Shown here one piece after another: positions 8,856 through 17,554 of a stretch of 64,000 bases of DNA (position 1 is the first letter of the stretch; the number at the start of each line of letters is the position of its first letter). The stretch is from NCBI GenBank assembly GCA_002429385.1, contig DIZL01000019.1, positions 9,844 to 73,843 on the forward strand, read 5' to 3'. The notes under the pieces are model-generated. The model was given only the letters and a program-made list of their open reading frames with translations, was not told where the DNA came from and did not search any database. A program made the translations under genes and the position numbers. This DNA comes from Prolixibacteraceae bacterium UBA6029. Lineage in GTDB: Bacteria > Bacteroidota > Bacteroidia > Bacteroidales > Prolixibacteraceae.

Positions 8856-8976
8856 GTTAGAAATGTTTTTGTGGTTTGAATGCTTGTTATGGTTCTAAAT
8901 GGTTCTAATTGTTTTTCTGCACAGAAACACTTTCAACAACAGAAACATCTCGAACAATAACAAGCTTTCGACTAAC
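8856..8976. repeat. Long imperfect hairpin with tandem-repeat arms
   Basis: GTTAG (8856) pairs with CTAAC (8972-8976). The left arm contains GCTTGTTATGGTTCTAAATG with the GGTTCTAA unit doubled. The right arm contains ACAGAAACA twice and AACAATAACAAGC, which pairs with GCTTGTTAT of the left arm. The centre is TTTTTCTG-ca-CAGAAA near 8919. Arms of 55-60 bp with several mismatches would fold into a long stem. Confidence 0.65.
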
Positions 8977-9027
8977 ACGGAAGGTATTCGGGTAGGGATT
9001 GAAAGGGGTTTGCGCTTCACGATTTAA

Positions 9028-9091
9028 TCTATGATTGATCTGTAACTATACTAAGATCTAGATTTTAGTACAGTTGCAGATCAGTCATAGT
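9028..9091. repeat. 32-bp-arm near-perfect palindrome
   Basis: Sequence on either side of the central ATCTAGAT (9056-9063) is an inverted repeat: TATGATTGATCTGTAACTAT on the left against TATGACTGATCTGCAACTGT read from the complement of the right arm. There are only a handful of mismatches over 32 bp and no loop, so it is a cruciform candidate rather than a normal terminator. Confidence 0.7.
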
Positions 9092-9320
9092 ATAGATATA
9101 CCGAAGGAAACCTTACTCAATCCCCTCCCAAATATATCCCCGTTTATAAGGACATTACTCCGGTTGGACATTTTGAAGGATGACCCTTTGGTGAATATAC
9201 ATTTGGAAAGGGCAATTTGGTGTTTAGCTCTTAGAATTTTAAAGATACAACCAAAATATTCAATCAGCAACTTATTCTCTGTGTTTAAAAGCGATTTCCC
9301 TTTACAAATCTGCCAATTCA

Positions 9321-9351
9321 TTGAATTATCACATTTCATTTTCTACTTTTG
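9321..9351 (+). promoter_or_regulatory. Putative prfB promoter
   Basis: TTG (9321-9323), 20 bp, then TACTTTTG (9344-9351) fits the Bacteroidota consensus, 85 bp before the prfB start. Confidence 0.6.
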
Positions 9352-9436
9352 TTATCAATAAAGGATTTTACATGATTCCTGAATGGGGTGTAGAACCCAG
9401 TCAGTGTTAATGAACAATACATTTATAAATCAGAAG

Positions 9437-10532
9437 ATGATATTTAAAGAACAGGTAAAAGATCTTAATGATCGCCGGGACGCGTTAAGGAGGCATCTTT
9501 GACTACGATCAGAAATTAATTCAGTTAAAAGAAGAAGAACTTAAGTCGCAGGATCCGGCATTCTGGAACAATCCAAAAGAAGCTGAAGCCCAGATGAAGG
9601 TCATCCGGTCGGTCAAAGTATGGACGGATGGCTATCATGTGGTGGATCAGCACCTGGATGACCTGCTGGTTTTGTATGATTTCTTTGAGATGGATGAAGC
9701 CACAGAAGAAGATATCGAGCAGCAATACAATGAAACGCTTTCAATCATTGAGGCGCTTGAAGTGAAAAATATGCTCCGGAAAGAGGAGGATAAGCTTGGT
9801 GCGCTCCTTCGCATCAATGCGGGTGCTGGCGGAACCGAAAGTAACGACTGGGCCGGGATGCTGATGCGTATGTATATCCGCTACGGCGAGAAACAGGGAT
9901 ATACGGTTAAAACAGTCGAATATCATGCAGGTGACGAAGTTGGGGTAAAAAGCTGCACCATAGAGTTTGAAGGTGAATATGCCTATGGCTATCTGAAAAG
10001 CGAGAACGGAGTTCACCGCCTGGTGCGCCTCTCGCCTTTCAATGCCCAGAGCAAGCGAATGACCACCTTTGCTTCCGTGTTTGTTTCTCCTGCAATCGAC
10101 GATACCATAGAAGTGGAAATAAATCCTGCCGATATTACCTGGGATACTTTCCGTTCGGGAGGAGCCGGGGGGCAGAATGTAAACAAGGTCGAAACAGGGG
10201 TTCGGCTTCGGCACGGACCTTCAGGAATCGTCATAGAAAATACTGAAAGCCGCTCGCAGTTTGGGAACAAAGACAATGCCCTTCGTTTACTGAAATCTCA
10301 GCTTTACGAACTTGAACTTCGGAAACGGCAGGAAGCTGAACAGCAGATTAATTCGACCAAGAAAAAGATTGAGTGGGGTTCGCAGATCAGGTCTTACACG
10401 ATGCAACCATATAAATTGGTTAAAGATGTACGCACAGGATTTGAATCAGGCAATGTAGGCGCAGTAATGGATGGTGAGATTGGAGGATTTATAAAGGCTT
10501 TCCTGATGGAATTCAGTGATGATGTGAATTAA
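9437..10532 (+). CDS. prfB: Peptide chain release factor 2, programmed +1 frameshift
   Basis: The first 21 codons from ATG 9437 end at an in-frame TGA (9500-9502). Reading then continues in the +1 frame from GAC at 9501, giving 364 residues, close to the 365 of E. coli RF2. The shift site has the classical parts: AGGAGG (9488-9493) as internal Shine-Dalgarno, three bases, then CTT TGA C. The protein has the SPF tripeptide (residues 199-201), which reads UGA/UAA, and the catalytic GGQ loop (244-246, SGGAGGQNVNKVETG). Low RF2 lets ribosomes shift and make more RF2, so the gene regulates itself. An in-frame ATG at 9410 is a less likely alternative start. A caller that ignores the shift would begin the gene near 9594. 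Confidence 0.97.
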
Positions 10533-10692
10533 GAATTGGTTATCGTTATTGTCATTGTTGTGGTTGTTGTGATTGTTGTCATTAGCTTCGCGTCATTTTG
10601 AATGACTATGAATGACCATTAAATGACTATTGAATGACCATTTGAACTTTGAACTTTGAACTTTGAACTTGAAACTTTGAACTTATAGAACT
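10533..10692. repeat. Short tandem repeats in the prfB downstream spacer
   Basis: The spacer is built of three successive simple-repeat blocks. First come TTGT/TCATT-type triplet-like units (10545-10583). Then TGAATGACTA/C units are repeated about four times (10600-10642). Then ACTTTGAA is repeated about five times (10644-10682). No terminator or promoter is obvious in it. Confidence 0.7.
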
Positions 10693-11292
10693 ATGAACCC
10701 AATCATCCGACTTGCAGAAGAGCAAGATGTACCGGGAATCCTTGAAATCTATTCTCCGTTTATTCTCGATACAGCCGTCACTTTTGAAGAAACGGTGCCG
10801 GAAGAAGATTCATTCTGGGAACGAATGCAGTTAATAATGTCTGAATTGCCTTTTCTGGTGTGTGAAATTGACGGACGGATTGCCGGATATGCCTATGCTT
10901 CGGGATATCGCAGCCGTGCATCCTACCGCTGGACTAAGGAAGTTTCGGTATATGTGCATCCAGATTTTCACCGGAAAAGGGTGGCACTGGCCCTTTATTC
11001 AAGTTTGAATGAGATGGTCCGTTACCAGGGAGTAGCTGACTTACTGGCGATCATTACCCTGCCCAATGAATCGAGTGTTTCTTTTCATGAGTATGTGGGA
11101 TACCTTAAATGCGGTGAATTCTCGAAAGTGGGATATAAATTGAATCAATGGCAGGATGTGGGTTGGTTTGAGTTGTTTCTTCAGGATGAACATGAGGCAC
11201 CCAAAGACCGGATTATCCCTTTGGATGAAATTATTGACCTTCCAATATTCAGGGAAGCCATTCAGAAAGGGATGGAGAAACTGGTTAAGTAA
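10693..11292 (+). CDS. GNAT N-acetyltransferase, phosphinothricin acetyltransferase-like
   Basis: 199 residues. The GNAT core runs from residue 3 to about 165: IRLAEEQDVPGILEIYSPFI at the start, EVSVYVHPDFHRKRVALAL as the acetyl-CoA-binding beta4/alpha3 segment near 88-106, and GYKLNQWQDVGWFEL near 150, which is characteristic of the PAT/YncA branch acting on small amines. The usual Q/RxxGxG/A loop is altered to HRKRVAL. A 35-residue C-terminal extension follows the fold. The substrate is unknown; the name indicates fold and branch, not proven drug resistance. Confidence 0.8.
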   Translation: MNPIIRLAEEQDVPGILEIYSPFILDTAVTFEETVPEEDSFWERMQLIMSELPFLVCEIDGRIAGYAYASGYRSRASYRWTKEVSVYVHPDFHRKRVALALYSSLNEMVRYQGVADLLAIITLPNESSVSFHEYVGYLKCGEFSKVGYKLNQWQDVGWFELFLQDEHEAPKDRIIPLDEIIDLPIFREAIQKGMEKLVK

Positions 11293-11302
11293 ATTGGGGC
11301 AT

Positions 11303-11360
11303 GGGGCATGGAGCATGGGGAAGGGAGAAGGGAGAAGGGAGAAGGGAAGAGGGAAGAAAA
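11303..11360 (+). repeat. GGGAGAA tandem repeat upstream of ppk1
   Basis: GGCATGG-type units are followed by four copies of GGGAGAA/GGGAAGA between the acetyltransferase and ppk1. A similar purine-rich satellite (GGGAGAC, three copies at 13841-13863) follows ppk1, so the two ends of the gene carry related simple repeats. Confidence 0.65.
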
Positions 11361-11403
11361 TAAGGTTTGAGGAAAAAAGGAAAGAGTCGTTAAGGAAAAT
11401 AGT

Positions 11404-13827
11404 ATGTCCAATACTTTGTACAATATGGATAAGACGAGCAAATACAATAACCGTGAGATAAGCTGGCTGTCGTTTAACGCACGGGTACTTCAGGAAGCGG
11501 AAGACCCGAATGTTCCGTTGTTTGAACGAATCCGTTTCCTTGGGATTTTCTCCAACAACCTTGACGAGTTTTTCAGGGTCAGGGTGGCTGCAGTGCGTCG
11601 TATACTGGAGTTTGGCAAAGATGAGGAACCTATTCTGGGCGATTTTAGCGCTTCTGAATTGTATGATATAATAATGGAAACGGTCAGGCAACAACAGCAG
11701 AAATCCCAGGAAATATACCGGAACATTTGGGAAGAACTGGCTGCTGAGAACATTTTCATGATTGATGAAAAGCAGCTCACCCATGAACAGGGGGTGTACG
11801 TCAGGAAGTATTTCAACATTAAAATTCTGCCGAATATCATTCCGATCATGCTTGGGAAATCGATGAAGTTCCCGTATTTGAGGGACAAATCGGTCTATCT
11901 GGCGGTTAAACTTTCAAAGATTAAATCGCCCGAGAAATTTGCCTATGCGCTGATCAGGGTTCCCAGTCTTTCGGTATCCAGGTTCCTGGTTCTGCCTGAT
12001 CAGGGAAATAAAAAGTTTATCATTATGGTCGACGATGTCATTCGCTTCTGTCTGAACGATATCTTCCCTATCTTCAACTTTGATCATTTCGAAGCCTATA
12101 CCTTAAAAGTTACCCGAGATGCAGAGCTGGATATCGATGATGATATTTCCAAAAGTTATCTGGAAAAGATGGAACTCAGCCTGAAGAAACGCAAAATAGG
12201 TATTCCGGTCAGGTTGATTTATGACCGTGAGATGCCGGAGGATCTGCTTCAGTTTATCACGAAAAAGATGAAACTTGAAGGAGAGGATAAAACTGTTGCA
12301 GGAGGTCGGTACCACAACCACAAAGATTTCATGCATTTTCCTGATATTGGCAAACCACATCATTACTATCAGACATTGCCTGCGGTTCCGCACAAGGATT
12401 TACAGCTCCATCAAAGCATCTTAAAGAAGCTCCGGCAGAAAGATGTACTGCTTCATTATCCCTACCAAAGTTTCTCGCATTTCATAGATTTCTTACGAGA
12501 GGCAGCTATCGATCCTAAGGTACGCGAAATCGGGATTACCTTATACCGGGTATCAGAGACCTCCAAAGTAGTGAATGCCTTGCTGAATGCCATCCGGAAT
12601 GGCAAAAAGGTGACTGTGGTGATTGAATTGCAGGCCCGCTTTGATGAGGAAGCCAATATTTTCTGGTCCAATAAACTTCAGGAAGAAGGAGCACATGTGA
12701 TCAACGGGATACCAGGACTTAAAATACACTGCAAACTGGCCTGGATACAGCGCAAGGAAAAGAACGGACTCCGCAATTATGCCTACATCGGAACCGGTAA
12801 TTTCCATGAAAGTACGGCCCGTGTATATGCCGATAAAGGTTTACTCACTGCCGATCCACGCATCGCAAATGAGGTGGCCAACATGTTCGAATTCTTCAAA
12901 CACACCTACACTCACTTTCACTTCAACCAGATCATTGTCAGTCCGTTCTCGATGCGTAATTTCTTTGTCCATAAGATTGACCAGGAAATTGCCAATGCAA
13001 AAAAGGGAAAACCGGCTTATATGATCCTGAAAATGAATAGCCTGATAGACCGGCAAATGATCGATAAACTCTATGAGGCAAGTCGGGCAGGTGTAAAAAT
13101 ACAACTCATTATTCGCGGTATATTTGGATTAAAAACCGATGATCCGGAACTGAGTAAAAACATTGAAGCCATTAGTATCGTTGATAAATTTCTGGAACAT
13201 ACCCGTGTTTTCCTTTTTGCAAATGGCGGGAAAGAAGATATTTACATTTCATCGGCCGATTGGATGTCGAGAAACCTCGACCGGCGCATCGAAGTGGCAT
13301 GCCCTATCTATTCCCAGGAAATCAGGACTGAATTGAAGGAATTGCTGCGCATTCAGCTTCGTGACAATACAAAGGCACGTATTCTTGACAGTGAGCTCAG
13401 TAATAAATATAACAATCCGGTTAATGGACAGCCACACCGCGCACAGGAAGATTATCACAATTACATCAAAAAAAGACACCAGAACCTCATGAGAATCTAT
13501 CACAATCCCCGTTGTTCCAAAAGTCGCGAAGCGCTCAAATATATCGAAGAGAGAGGTTTCGAGATTGAAGTAATCGAATACATGAAGAATGGGATTACCG
13601 CTCATGAGATCAAGGAATTCCTAAGCAAGTCAGGGTTGAAGGTTGGCGAAATTATCCGTACCAATGAAGAACTTTACAAGGAGAAATACAAAGACAAGGA
13701 ATTCACCAAAGAAGAATGGATCAGCATCCTGGTTGAAAATCCCCAGCTGTTGCAACGTCCCTTGGTTTTTAAAGGTTCACACGCCGTTCTTGCCAATCCG
13801 GTTGAGGAAATACAGAAGTTGATATAA
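11404..13827 (+). CDS. ppk1: Polyphosphate kinase 1 read through into an ArsC-like domain
   Basis: 807 residues in one frame. Residues 1-690 are PPK1, which polymerises the gamma-phosphate of ATP into polyphosphate. Visible are the N-domain start NREISWLSFNARVLQEAEDP, FSNNLDEFFRVRVAAV, and the phosphohistidine region GLKIHCKLAWI with YIGTGNFHESTA. From Met696 an ArsC/Spx-type domain follows, with the active-site HNPRCSKSREAL (Cys704) and RPLVFKGSHAVL. The join passes a run of seven A at 13468-13474. With six A, PPK1 would stop at TGA 13490-13492, overlapping the ArsC ATG at 13489 as ATGA. So this is either a true fusion, a frameshift-regulated pair, or a homopolymer error. ATG 11425 is an equally good start for PPK1. 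Confidence 0.85.
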   Translation: MSNTLYNMDKTSKYNNREISWLSFNARVLQEAEDPNVPLFERIRFLGIFSNNLDEFFRVRVAAVRRILEFGKDEEPILGDFSASELYDIIMETVRQQQQKSQEIYRNIWEELAAENIFMIDEKQLTHEQGVYVRKYFNIKILPNIIPIMLGKSMKFPYLRDKSVYLAVKLSKIKSPEKFAYALIRVPSLSVSRFLVLPDQGNKKFIIMVDDVIRFCLNDIFPIFNFDHFEAYTLKVTRDAELDIDDDISKSYLEKMELSLKKRKIGIPVRLIYDREMPEDLLQFITKKMKLEGEDKTVAGGRYHNHKDFMHFPDIGKPHHYYQTLPAVPHKDLQLHQSILKKLRQKDVLLHYPYQSFSHFIDFLREAAIDPKVREIGITLYRVSETSKVVNALLNAIRNGKKVTVVIELQARFDEEANIFWSNKLQEEGAHVINGIPGLKIHCKLAWIQRKEKNGLRNYAYIGTGNFHESTARVYADKGLLTADPRIANEVANMFEFFKHTYTHFHFNQIIVSPFSMRNFFVHKIDQEIANAKKGKPAYMILKMNSLIDRQMIDKLYEASRAGVKIQLIIRGIFGLKTDDPELSKNIEAISIVDKFLEHTRVFLFANGGKEDIYISSADWMSRNLDRRIEVACPIYSQEIRTELKELLRIQLRDNTKARILDSELSNKYNNPVNGQPHRAQEDYHNYIKKRHQNLMRIYHNPRCSKSREALKYIEERGFEIEVIEYMKNGITAHEIKEFLSKSGLKVGEIIRTNEELYKEKYKDKEFTKEEWISILVENPQLLQRPLVFKGSHAVLANPVEEIQKLI

Positions 13828-13920
13828 AGCAAAGACAGAAGACGGGAGACGGGAGACGGGAGACAGGAAAAAGAAAAAAGGAGACAGGAAAAGGGTAAAG
13901 GGAATGAGGAAAAACACACG

Positions 13921-14445
13921 ATGGAAACAAATTCGGTAGTTTTTTTCAATGAAGGGAAATATCCGGTATTGACCAGCAAGCCGATTATTGCAGCCTGGCA
14001 AATCAATAATCCGGAGAATATCGGGAACCTGATCCGTCTGGCAGACAATGTGGGCGCTGAAGATGTTTTTATACTGGGGGAAGATTTTCAGTTGCGTATG
14101 TCGTCGGTTAAGAAGACCGCAGGACTCAGTTTCAATAACGTCAGGCTTTCTTTTATCCATCCTGAAGAGTTCTTTAATGGCATCAATCCTGAATCTCAAT
14201 TGGTGGCCATCGAGACCAGTGAAGATTCAACCAACCTGTTTGCGACCCAACTGCCGGAGAACGTTATCTTTCTGCTGGGAAATGAAAAGAATGGGCTTCC
14301 TGACGATATTTTGCAGAAATGTTCGATGGTAGTGCACATTCCAATGACCGGCAAATGTAAATCAATGAATGTCTCGCATGCCCTGGCAGTGATACTGTTC
14401 GAATGGCAAAGACAGATACAATTTACTTCAGGAATACAGGGTTAA
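13921..14445 (+). CDS. TrmH/SpoU-family RNA 2'-O-methyltransferase
   Basis: 174 residues, the size of a stand-alone SpoU catalytic domain. The three SPOUT motifs are present: NNPENIGNLIRLADNVGAED (about 29-48), IFLLGNEKNGLPDDIL (about 117-132) and VHIPMTGKCKSMNVSHALAV (about 138-157). The fold is a trefoil knot that methylates ribose 2'-OH of tRNA or rRNA with SAM. The exact nucleotide target cannot be read from sequence. It lies 93 bp after ppk1 in the same direction and may be co-transcribed. Confidence 0.9.
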   Translation: METNSVVFFNEGKYPVLTSKPIIAAWQINNPENIGNLIRLADNVGAEDVFILGEDFQLRMSSVKKTAGLSFNNVRLSFIHPEEFFNGINPESQLVAIETSEDSTNLFATQLPENVIFLLGNEKNGLPDDILQKCSMVVHIPMTGKCKSMNVSHALAVILFEWQRQIQFTSGIQG

Positions 14446-14560
14446 AAGCTTTCAGAACAGATCGTTGAATACTGTTTTCTTTATGCTTTTTTATTTGTCG
14501 GCTGACATCTGGCAGAATACCTGACTTTTTATTAGCTTTAGCCAACCAAAACAGATAACC

Positions 14561-15502
14561 ATGATTACCTTAACCCAACTTGAATATATTGTGGCTGTAG
14601 ATACCTTCCGCCATTTCGGTAGGGCAGCTGAAAACTGCTTTATTACCCAGCCTACATTAAGTATGCAGATTAAAAAACTGGAGGAGGATCTTGAAGTCAT
14701 CATTTTTGACAGAAGCAAGCAACCTCTTATTCCTACTGACATTGGTCGCCGGATTATCGATCAGGCGAGGATTGCACTTCAGGAGTCGCATAAAATCAAC
14801 AACATCATCAAGGATCATAAAAACCTGATTTCGGGAGAACTTACCATTGGAATCATCCCAACGCTCGCCCCTTACCTCCTCCCTCTGTTTATTGGCAACT
14901 ATAAGCGAAAATACCCTAGTATTAAGATCAAGGTGGAGGAACTAACCACTGTAAACATTATCGATCATCTGAACCGGGATTTGCTTGATGTTGGAATACT
15001 GGTAACTCCTCTACATGAAGATCGCATTAACGAAAAGCCCTTGTTCTATGAAGGAATGTTGCTATACCTGCATGAAGAGCATCTGCTGGCTTCAAAACCA
15101 AGTATAAGCCTGAAAGATATCGCGACACCAGAACTATGGCTTCTGAGCGACGGACATTGCTTCCGTGATCAGGTAATTAATCTTTGTAAGTTCCAGGGAT
15201 CGGCCAATTCAACTTTGCCCTTTTATTTCGAAGCAGGATCACTGGAAACCATCATGAACATTATCGACAAGGAAGGTGGGATGACTATTATCCCTGAATT
15301 GGCGACTATCGGGATGAGCGAAATGCGTTTTGATAATGTCAGGACATTTGCAGACAGCAATCCGTTACGAGAGGTCAGCCTGGTTTATTCGAGGCACTAT
15401 GCCAAATATAAACTGATCGAACTGCTTTGGAAAGAGATCGTTGCATCGATGCCGGAGAAGCTGCTTCAGAAGAACCGGGGAACAATTGTTGAGTGGAGAT
15501 AA
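14561..15502 (+). CDS. oxyR: OxyR-type LysR-family peroxide sensor regulator
   Basis: 313 residues. The winged helix-turn-helix is at 1-60 (ITLTQLEYIVAVDTFRHFGR, TQPTLSMQIKKLEEDLEV). The effector domain runs from 90 to 300. The two redox cysteines of OxyR are in register: DGHCFRDQVINLC gives Cys200 and Cys209, nine residues apart exactly as Cys199/Cys208 of E. coli. Peroxide would form the disulfide and switch on oxidative-defence genes. No catalase or ahpC is beside it. Confidence in the OxyR call is high because of these cysteines; the regulon is unknown. Confidence 0.92.
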   Translation: MITLTQLEYIVAVDTFRHFGRAAENCFITQPTLSMQIKKLEEDLEVIIFDRSKQPLIPTDIGRRIIDQARIALQESHKINNIIKDHKNLISGELTIGIIPTLAPYLLPLFIGNYKRKYPSIKIKVEELTTVNIIDHLNRDLLDVGILVTPLHEDRINEKPLFYEGMLLYLHEEHLLASKPSISLKDIATPELWLLSDGHCFRDQVINLCKFQGSANSTLPFYFEAGSLETIMNIIDKEGGMTIIPELATIGMSEMRFDNVRTFADSNPLREVSLVYSRHYAKYKLIELLWKEIVASMPEKLLQKNRGTIVEWR

Positions 15503-15617
15503 TATTTATTCTTGTTTTGCTTGCCAAATCAAAAATCTTAATTTCCTTTGCATCGCTAAAATAAAAAGCTGCAAACGAGCAGGCACGAAGGATTTTGGTA
15601 AAATAATTCTGAAATAA

Positions 15618-15648
15618 TTTGGTGACTAAAAAAAATGGCTTATTTTTG
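15618..15648 (+). promoter_or_regulatory. Promoter of tRNA-Glu/rpsT
   Basis: TTTG (15618-15621), exactly 19 bp, then TATTTTTG (15641-15648) is an ideal Bacteroidota promoter, 29 bp before the tRNA 5' end. Confidence 0.8.
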
Positions 15649-15677
15649 CAGTCCCAAAATCAGGGAATAATTAAGTT

Positions 15678-15749
15678 GGCCCGTTCGTCTAGGGGTTAGG
15701 ACGCCAGGTTTTCATCCTGGTAGCAGCGGTTCGAATCCGCTACGGGCTA
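15678..15749 (+). tRNA. tRNA-Glu (anticodon TTC)
   Basis: A cloverleaf of 72 nt is visible. The acceptor stem is GGCCCGT / ACGGGCT. The D arm contains AGGGGTTAGGA. The anticodon stem CCAGG / CCTGG carries loop TTTTCAT with anticodon TTC. The T arm is GCGGTTCGAATCCGC. CCA is not encoded. It is followed closely by rpsT and probably shares its transcript. Confidence 0.97.
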
Positions 15750-15782
15750 CAAATAAATTTTAACAATTTAGAAAGTAAAAAG

Positions 15783-16034
15783 ATGGCACATCATAAATCA
15801 GCAAAGAAGAGAATCAAACAGGACGAAGTAAAGACTGTGCAGAATAAATACGTTGCCAAGACCATGCGTAATGCCGTTAAAAAATTACGTCTTGAAACTG
15901 ACAAAGAAGTAGTTGCAGCCGCTTTACCAAAAGTTGTTTCGATGATTGACAAACTGGCCAAGAAGAATGTTATTCATGCCAACAAAGCTGCCAACCTGAA
16001 ATCTTCACTGGTAATCCACCTGAATAAGATCTAG
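15783..16034 (+). CDS. rpsT: 30S ribosomal protein S20
   Basis: 83 residues, basic and helical, with the S20 N-terminus MAHHKSAKKRIKQDE and the conserved region VIHANKAANLKSSL. S20 binds 16S rRNA helices 9 and 44 early in 30S assembly. It lies 33 bp after tRNA-Glu and ends just before a strong terminator. Confidence 0.97.
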   Translation: MAHHKSAKKRIKQDEVKTVQNKYVAKTMRNAVKKLRLETDKEVVAAALPKVVSMIDKLAKKNVIHANKAANLKSSLVIHLNKI

Positions 16035-16059
16035 TAAAACCGTCTTCAAAATATACAGA

Positions 16060-16090
16060 AACCGTCTTATTCGTAAGGCGGTTTTTTTTT
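16060..16090 (+). terminator. rpsT terminator
   Basis: AACCGTCTTA-ttcg-TAAGGCGGTT forms a stem followed by nine T, 26 bp after the rpsT stop codon. Confidence 0.9.
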
Positions 16091-16132
16091 GCTTGGGGTC
16101 AACTCATAGTTTGGATCATATTAAAAAGCCAA

Positions 16133-16165
16133 AATAAAAAGCCTCACAGTTATCTGCAAGGCTTT
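16133..16165 (-). terminator. suf operon terminator
   Basis: On the minus strand AAGCCTTGCAG-ataa-CTGTGAGGCTT is followed by T-rich sequence. It lies directly after the sufD stop, back to back with the rpsT terminator. Confidence 0.85.
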
Positions 16166-16192
16166 CTATCTGAGTGATATGTTTTGTGAATA

Positions 16193-17554
16193 TTATACAA
16201 ACAGTTGTTCGTGGAAACGGCTGATTTCGCCAGAGAGGCGTTTTTCGATCAATTCGTCAATGCGTTCGCGAAGGGGTTCAATGGTGATTTTCAGGATTAC
16301 TTCATGGGCAAAAGCATTCATCAACATCATACGGGCTTCCTTCTCGCCTATTCCGCGTGCACGGAGGAAAAACAAGGCATCTTCGTCAATCTGTCCAACA
16401 GTGGCGCCATGGCTACATTTCACGTCGTCGGCATCGATGATTAGCTGTGGTTTGGTTTGCATCCTGGCTTTATCGGAGAGCAATACATTGTTGTTACGCT
16501 GGAAGGCATTCGTTTGCTGGGCATCGCGGGCCACATGTATGCGGCCTGCAAAGGCACCGGTTGACTCATCGTCGAGCACATTCTTATAAATCTGGTTGCT
16601 CAGGCAGTTGGGCGAAGCATGTTCAATCACGGTAAAATTATCGACATGCTGTTTTTTATCGGTAAACGAAATACCGTTTACACTCGCTTCAGCATGATCG
16701 CCGCTGAAGGTAACATTCAGGTTATTACGGATCAGTCCGCCGTGCAGACTTACAGTACCAGTTACCAGATTGGAGTTGTGCTGCAACCGGTAAAAGGCAG
16801 AATTTATAGTCGTTGATTGGTTGTGATGATTTTGAATGGTATAAACATCAACCAGTGCATCATCGCCAACATAAACTTCGGTGACAGAATTGAACAGGAA
16901 TGAGGTTAAAGTCAGTGTATGGTCGCAAACCAGAACTTTTATCCGACTGCCTGATTCGGCAATAATGAGGTTTCGCTGGGTAACCATCAGATCCTGGTCA
17001 GAACTTAGCAAATTGATGATCTGCACCGGTTTTTCGATAGCCACGCTTTTTGGCACGAAGAGGAAAAATCCATCTTTCGCGAAAGCAGTATTTAGCGCCA
17101 CAAAAGGATCGACCGACAATCCAGCCTGACGATTCAGATGGTTTTGCAAGAGTTCAGGATGCTCATTGGCGATCTGCTCAAGGCTGCCCAACACCACTCC
17201 ATCCGGAAGCTCAGCGCCGGGGTTGTTTCCCTTGTAAAACCATCCGTTAACCAGGAAGACCAGATGAGTATCCAATTGCGGGACGTTGCACTTGAAAACT
17301 TCATTCAGGTTAATTAATCCTGAATCCCTGACCAACTCCTGACCGTAGTTCTTTTCGAAGGCAGGTTTGAGATTTGTATATTTATAATCTTCGTTCTTAA
17401 AATCAGGGATACCGGCCTGGGCAAATCGTTTGAACGACACCTCGCGCATCCGGTTAAGGATTGGCGATGAACCCTGATTAAGAATTCCCCTGTTTTGTTC
17501 AAACAGCGTAACCATCTGTTCAGTCCCGGTTGCTTTTTCAGAAATAATGCTCAT
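16193..17554 (-). CDS. sufD: Fe-S cluster assembly protein SufD
   Basis: 453 residues, last gene of sufB-sufC-sufD. The C-terminal beta-helix holds the conserved KCSHGATVGQIDEDALFFL segment; its histidine corresponds to the SufD His needed for cluster building in the SufBC2D scaffold. The N-terminal helical part includes FKNEDYKYTNLKP. SufD has no cluster-ligand cysteine set of its own but is needed for iron entry. The gene follows sufC after 94 bp with no own promoter seen. Confidence 0.95.
   Translation of the reverse strand: MSIISEKATGTEQMVTLFEQNRGILNQGSSPILNRMREVSFKRFAQAGIPDFKNEDYKYTNLKPAFEKNYGQELVRDSGLINLNEVFKCNVPQLDTHLVFLVNGWFYKGNNPGAELPDGVVLGSLEQIANEHPELLQNHLNRQAGLSVDPFVALNTAFAKDGFFLFVPKSVAIEKPVQIINLLSSDQDLMVTQRNLIIAESGSRIKVLVCDHTLTLTSFLFNSVTEVYVGDDALVDVYTIQNHHNQSTTINSAFYRLQHNSNLVTGTVSLHGGLIRNNLNVTFSGDHAEASVNGISFTDKKQHVDNFTVIEHASPNCLSNQIYKNVLDDESTGAFAGRIHVARDAQQTNAFQRNNNVLLSDKARMQTKPQLIIDADDVKCSHGATVGQIDEDALFFLRARGIGEKEARMMLMNAFAHEVILKITIEPLRERIDELIEKRLSGEISRFHEQLFV

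Larger units (their letters stand above)
8839..9409. other. Repeat-rich intergenic region before prfB
   Basis: About 570 bp contain two large inverted repeats (8856-8976 and 9028-9091), then AT-rich sequence with the prfB promoter. Overlapping short frames exist on both strands near 9074-9361 but lack a credible start or recognisable protein features, so I call no gene. Confidence 0.6.

Noticed and set aside
9074..9361. A 95-codon plus-strand frame (and an 84-codon frame opposite) before prfB
   Set aside because: It starts inside the palindrome with a weak start codon, overlaps the prfB promoter, has no family likeness, and an equally long frame exists on the other strand in AT-rich DNA.
10545..10690. 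CRISPR array
   Set aside because: Units are 7-10 nt with no spacers, so this is simple tandem repetition; no cas gene is in the window.
11041..11784. A 247-codon minus-strand frame across the acetyltransferase end and ppk1 start
   Set aside because: It covers the ends of two genuine opposite-strand genes and a purine-rich satellite, and has no protein-like features.
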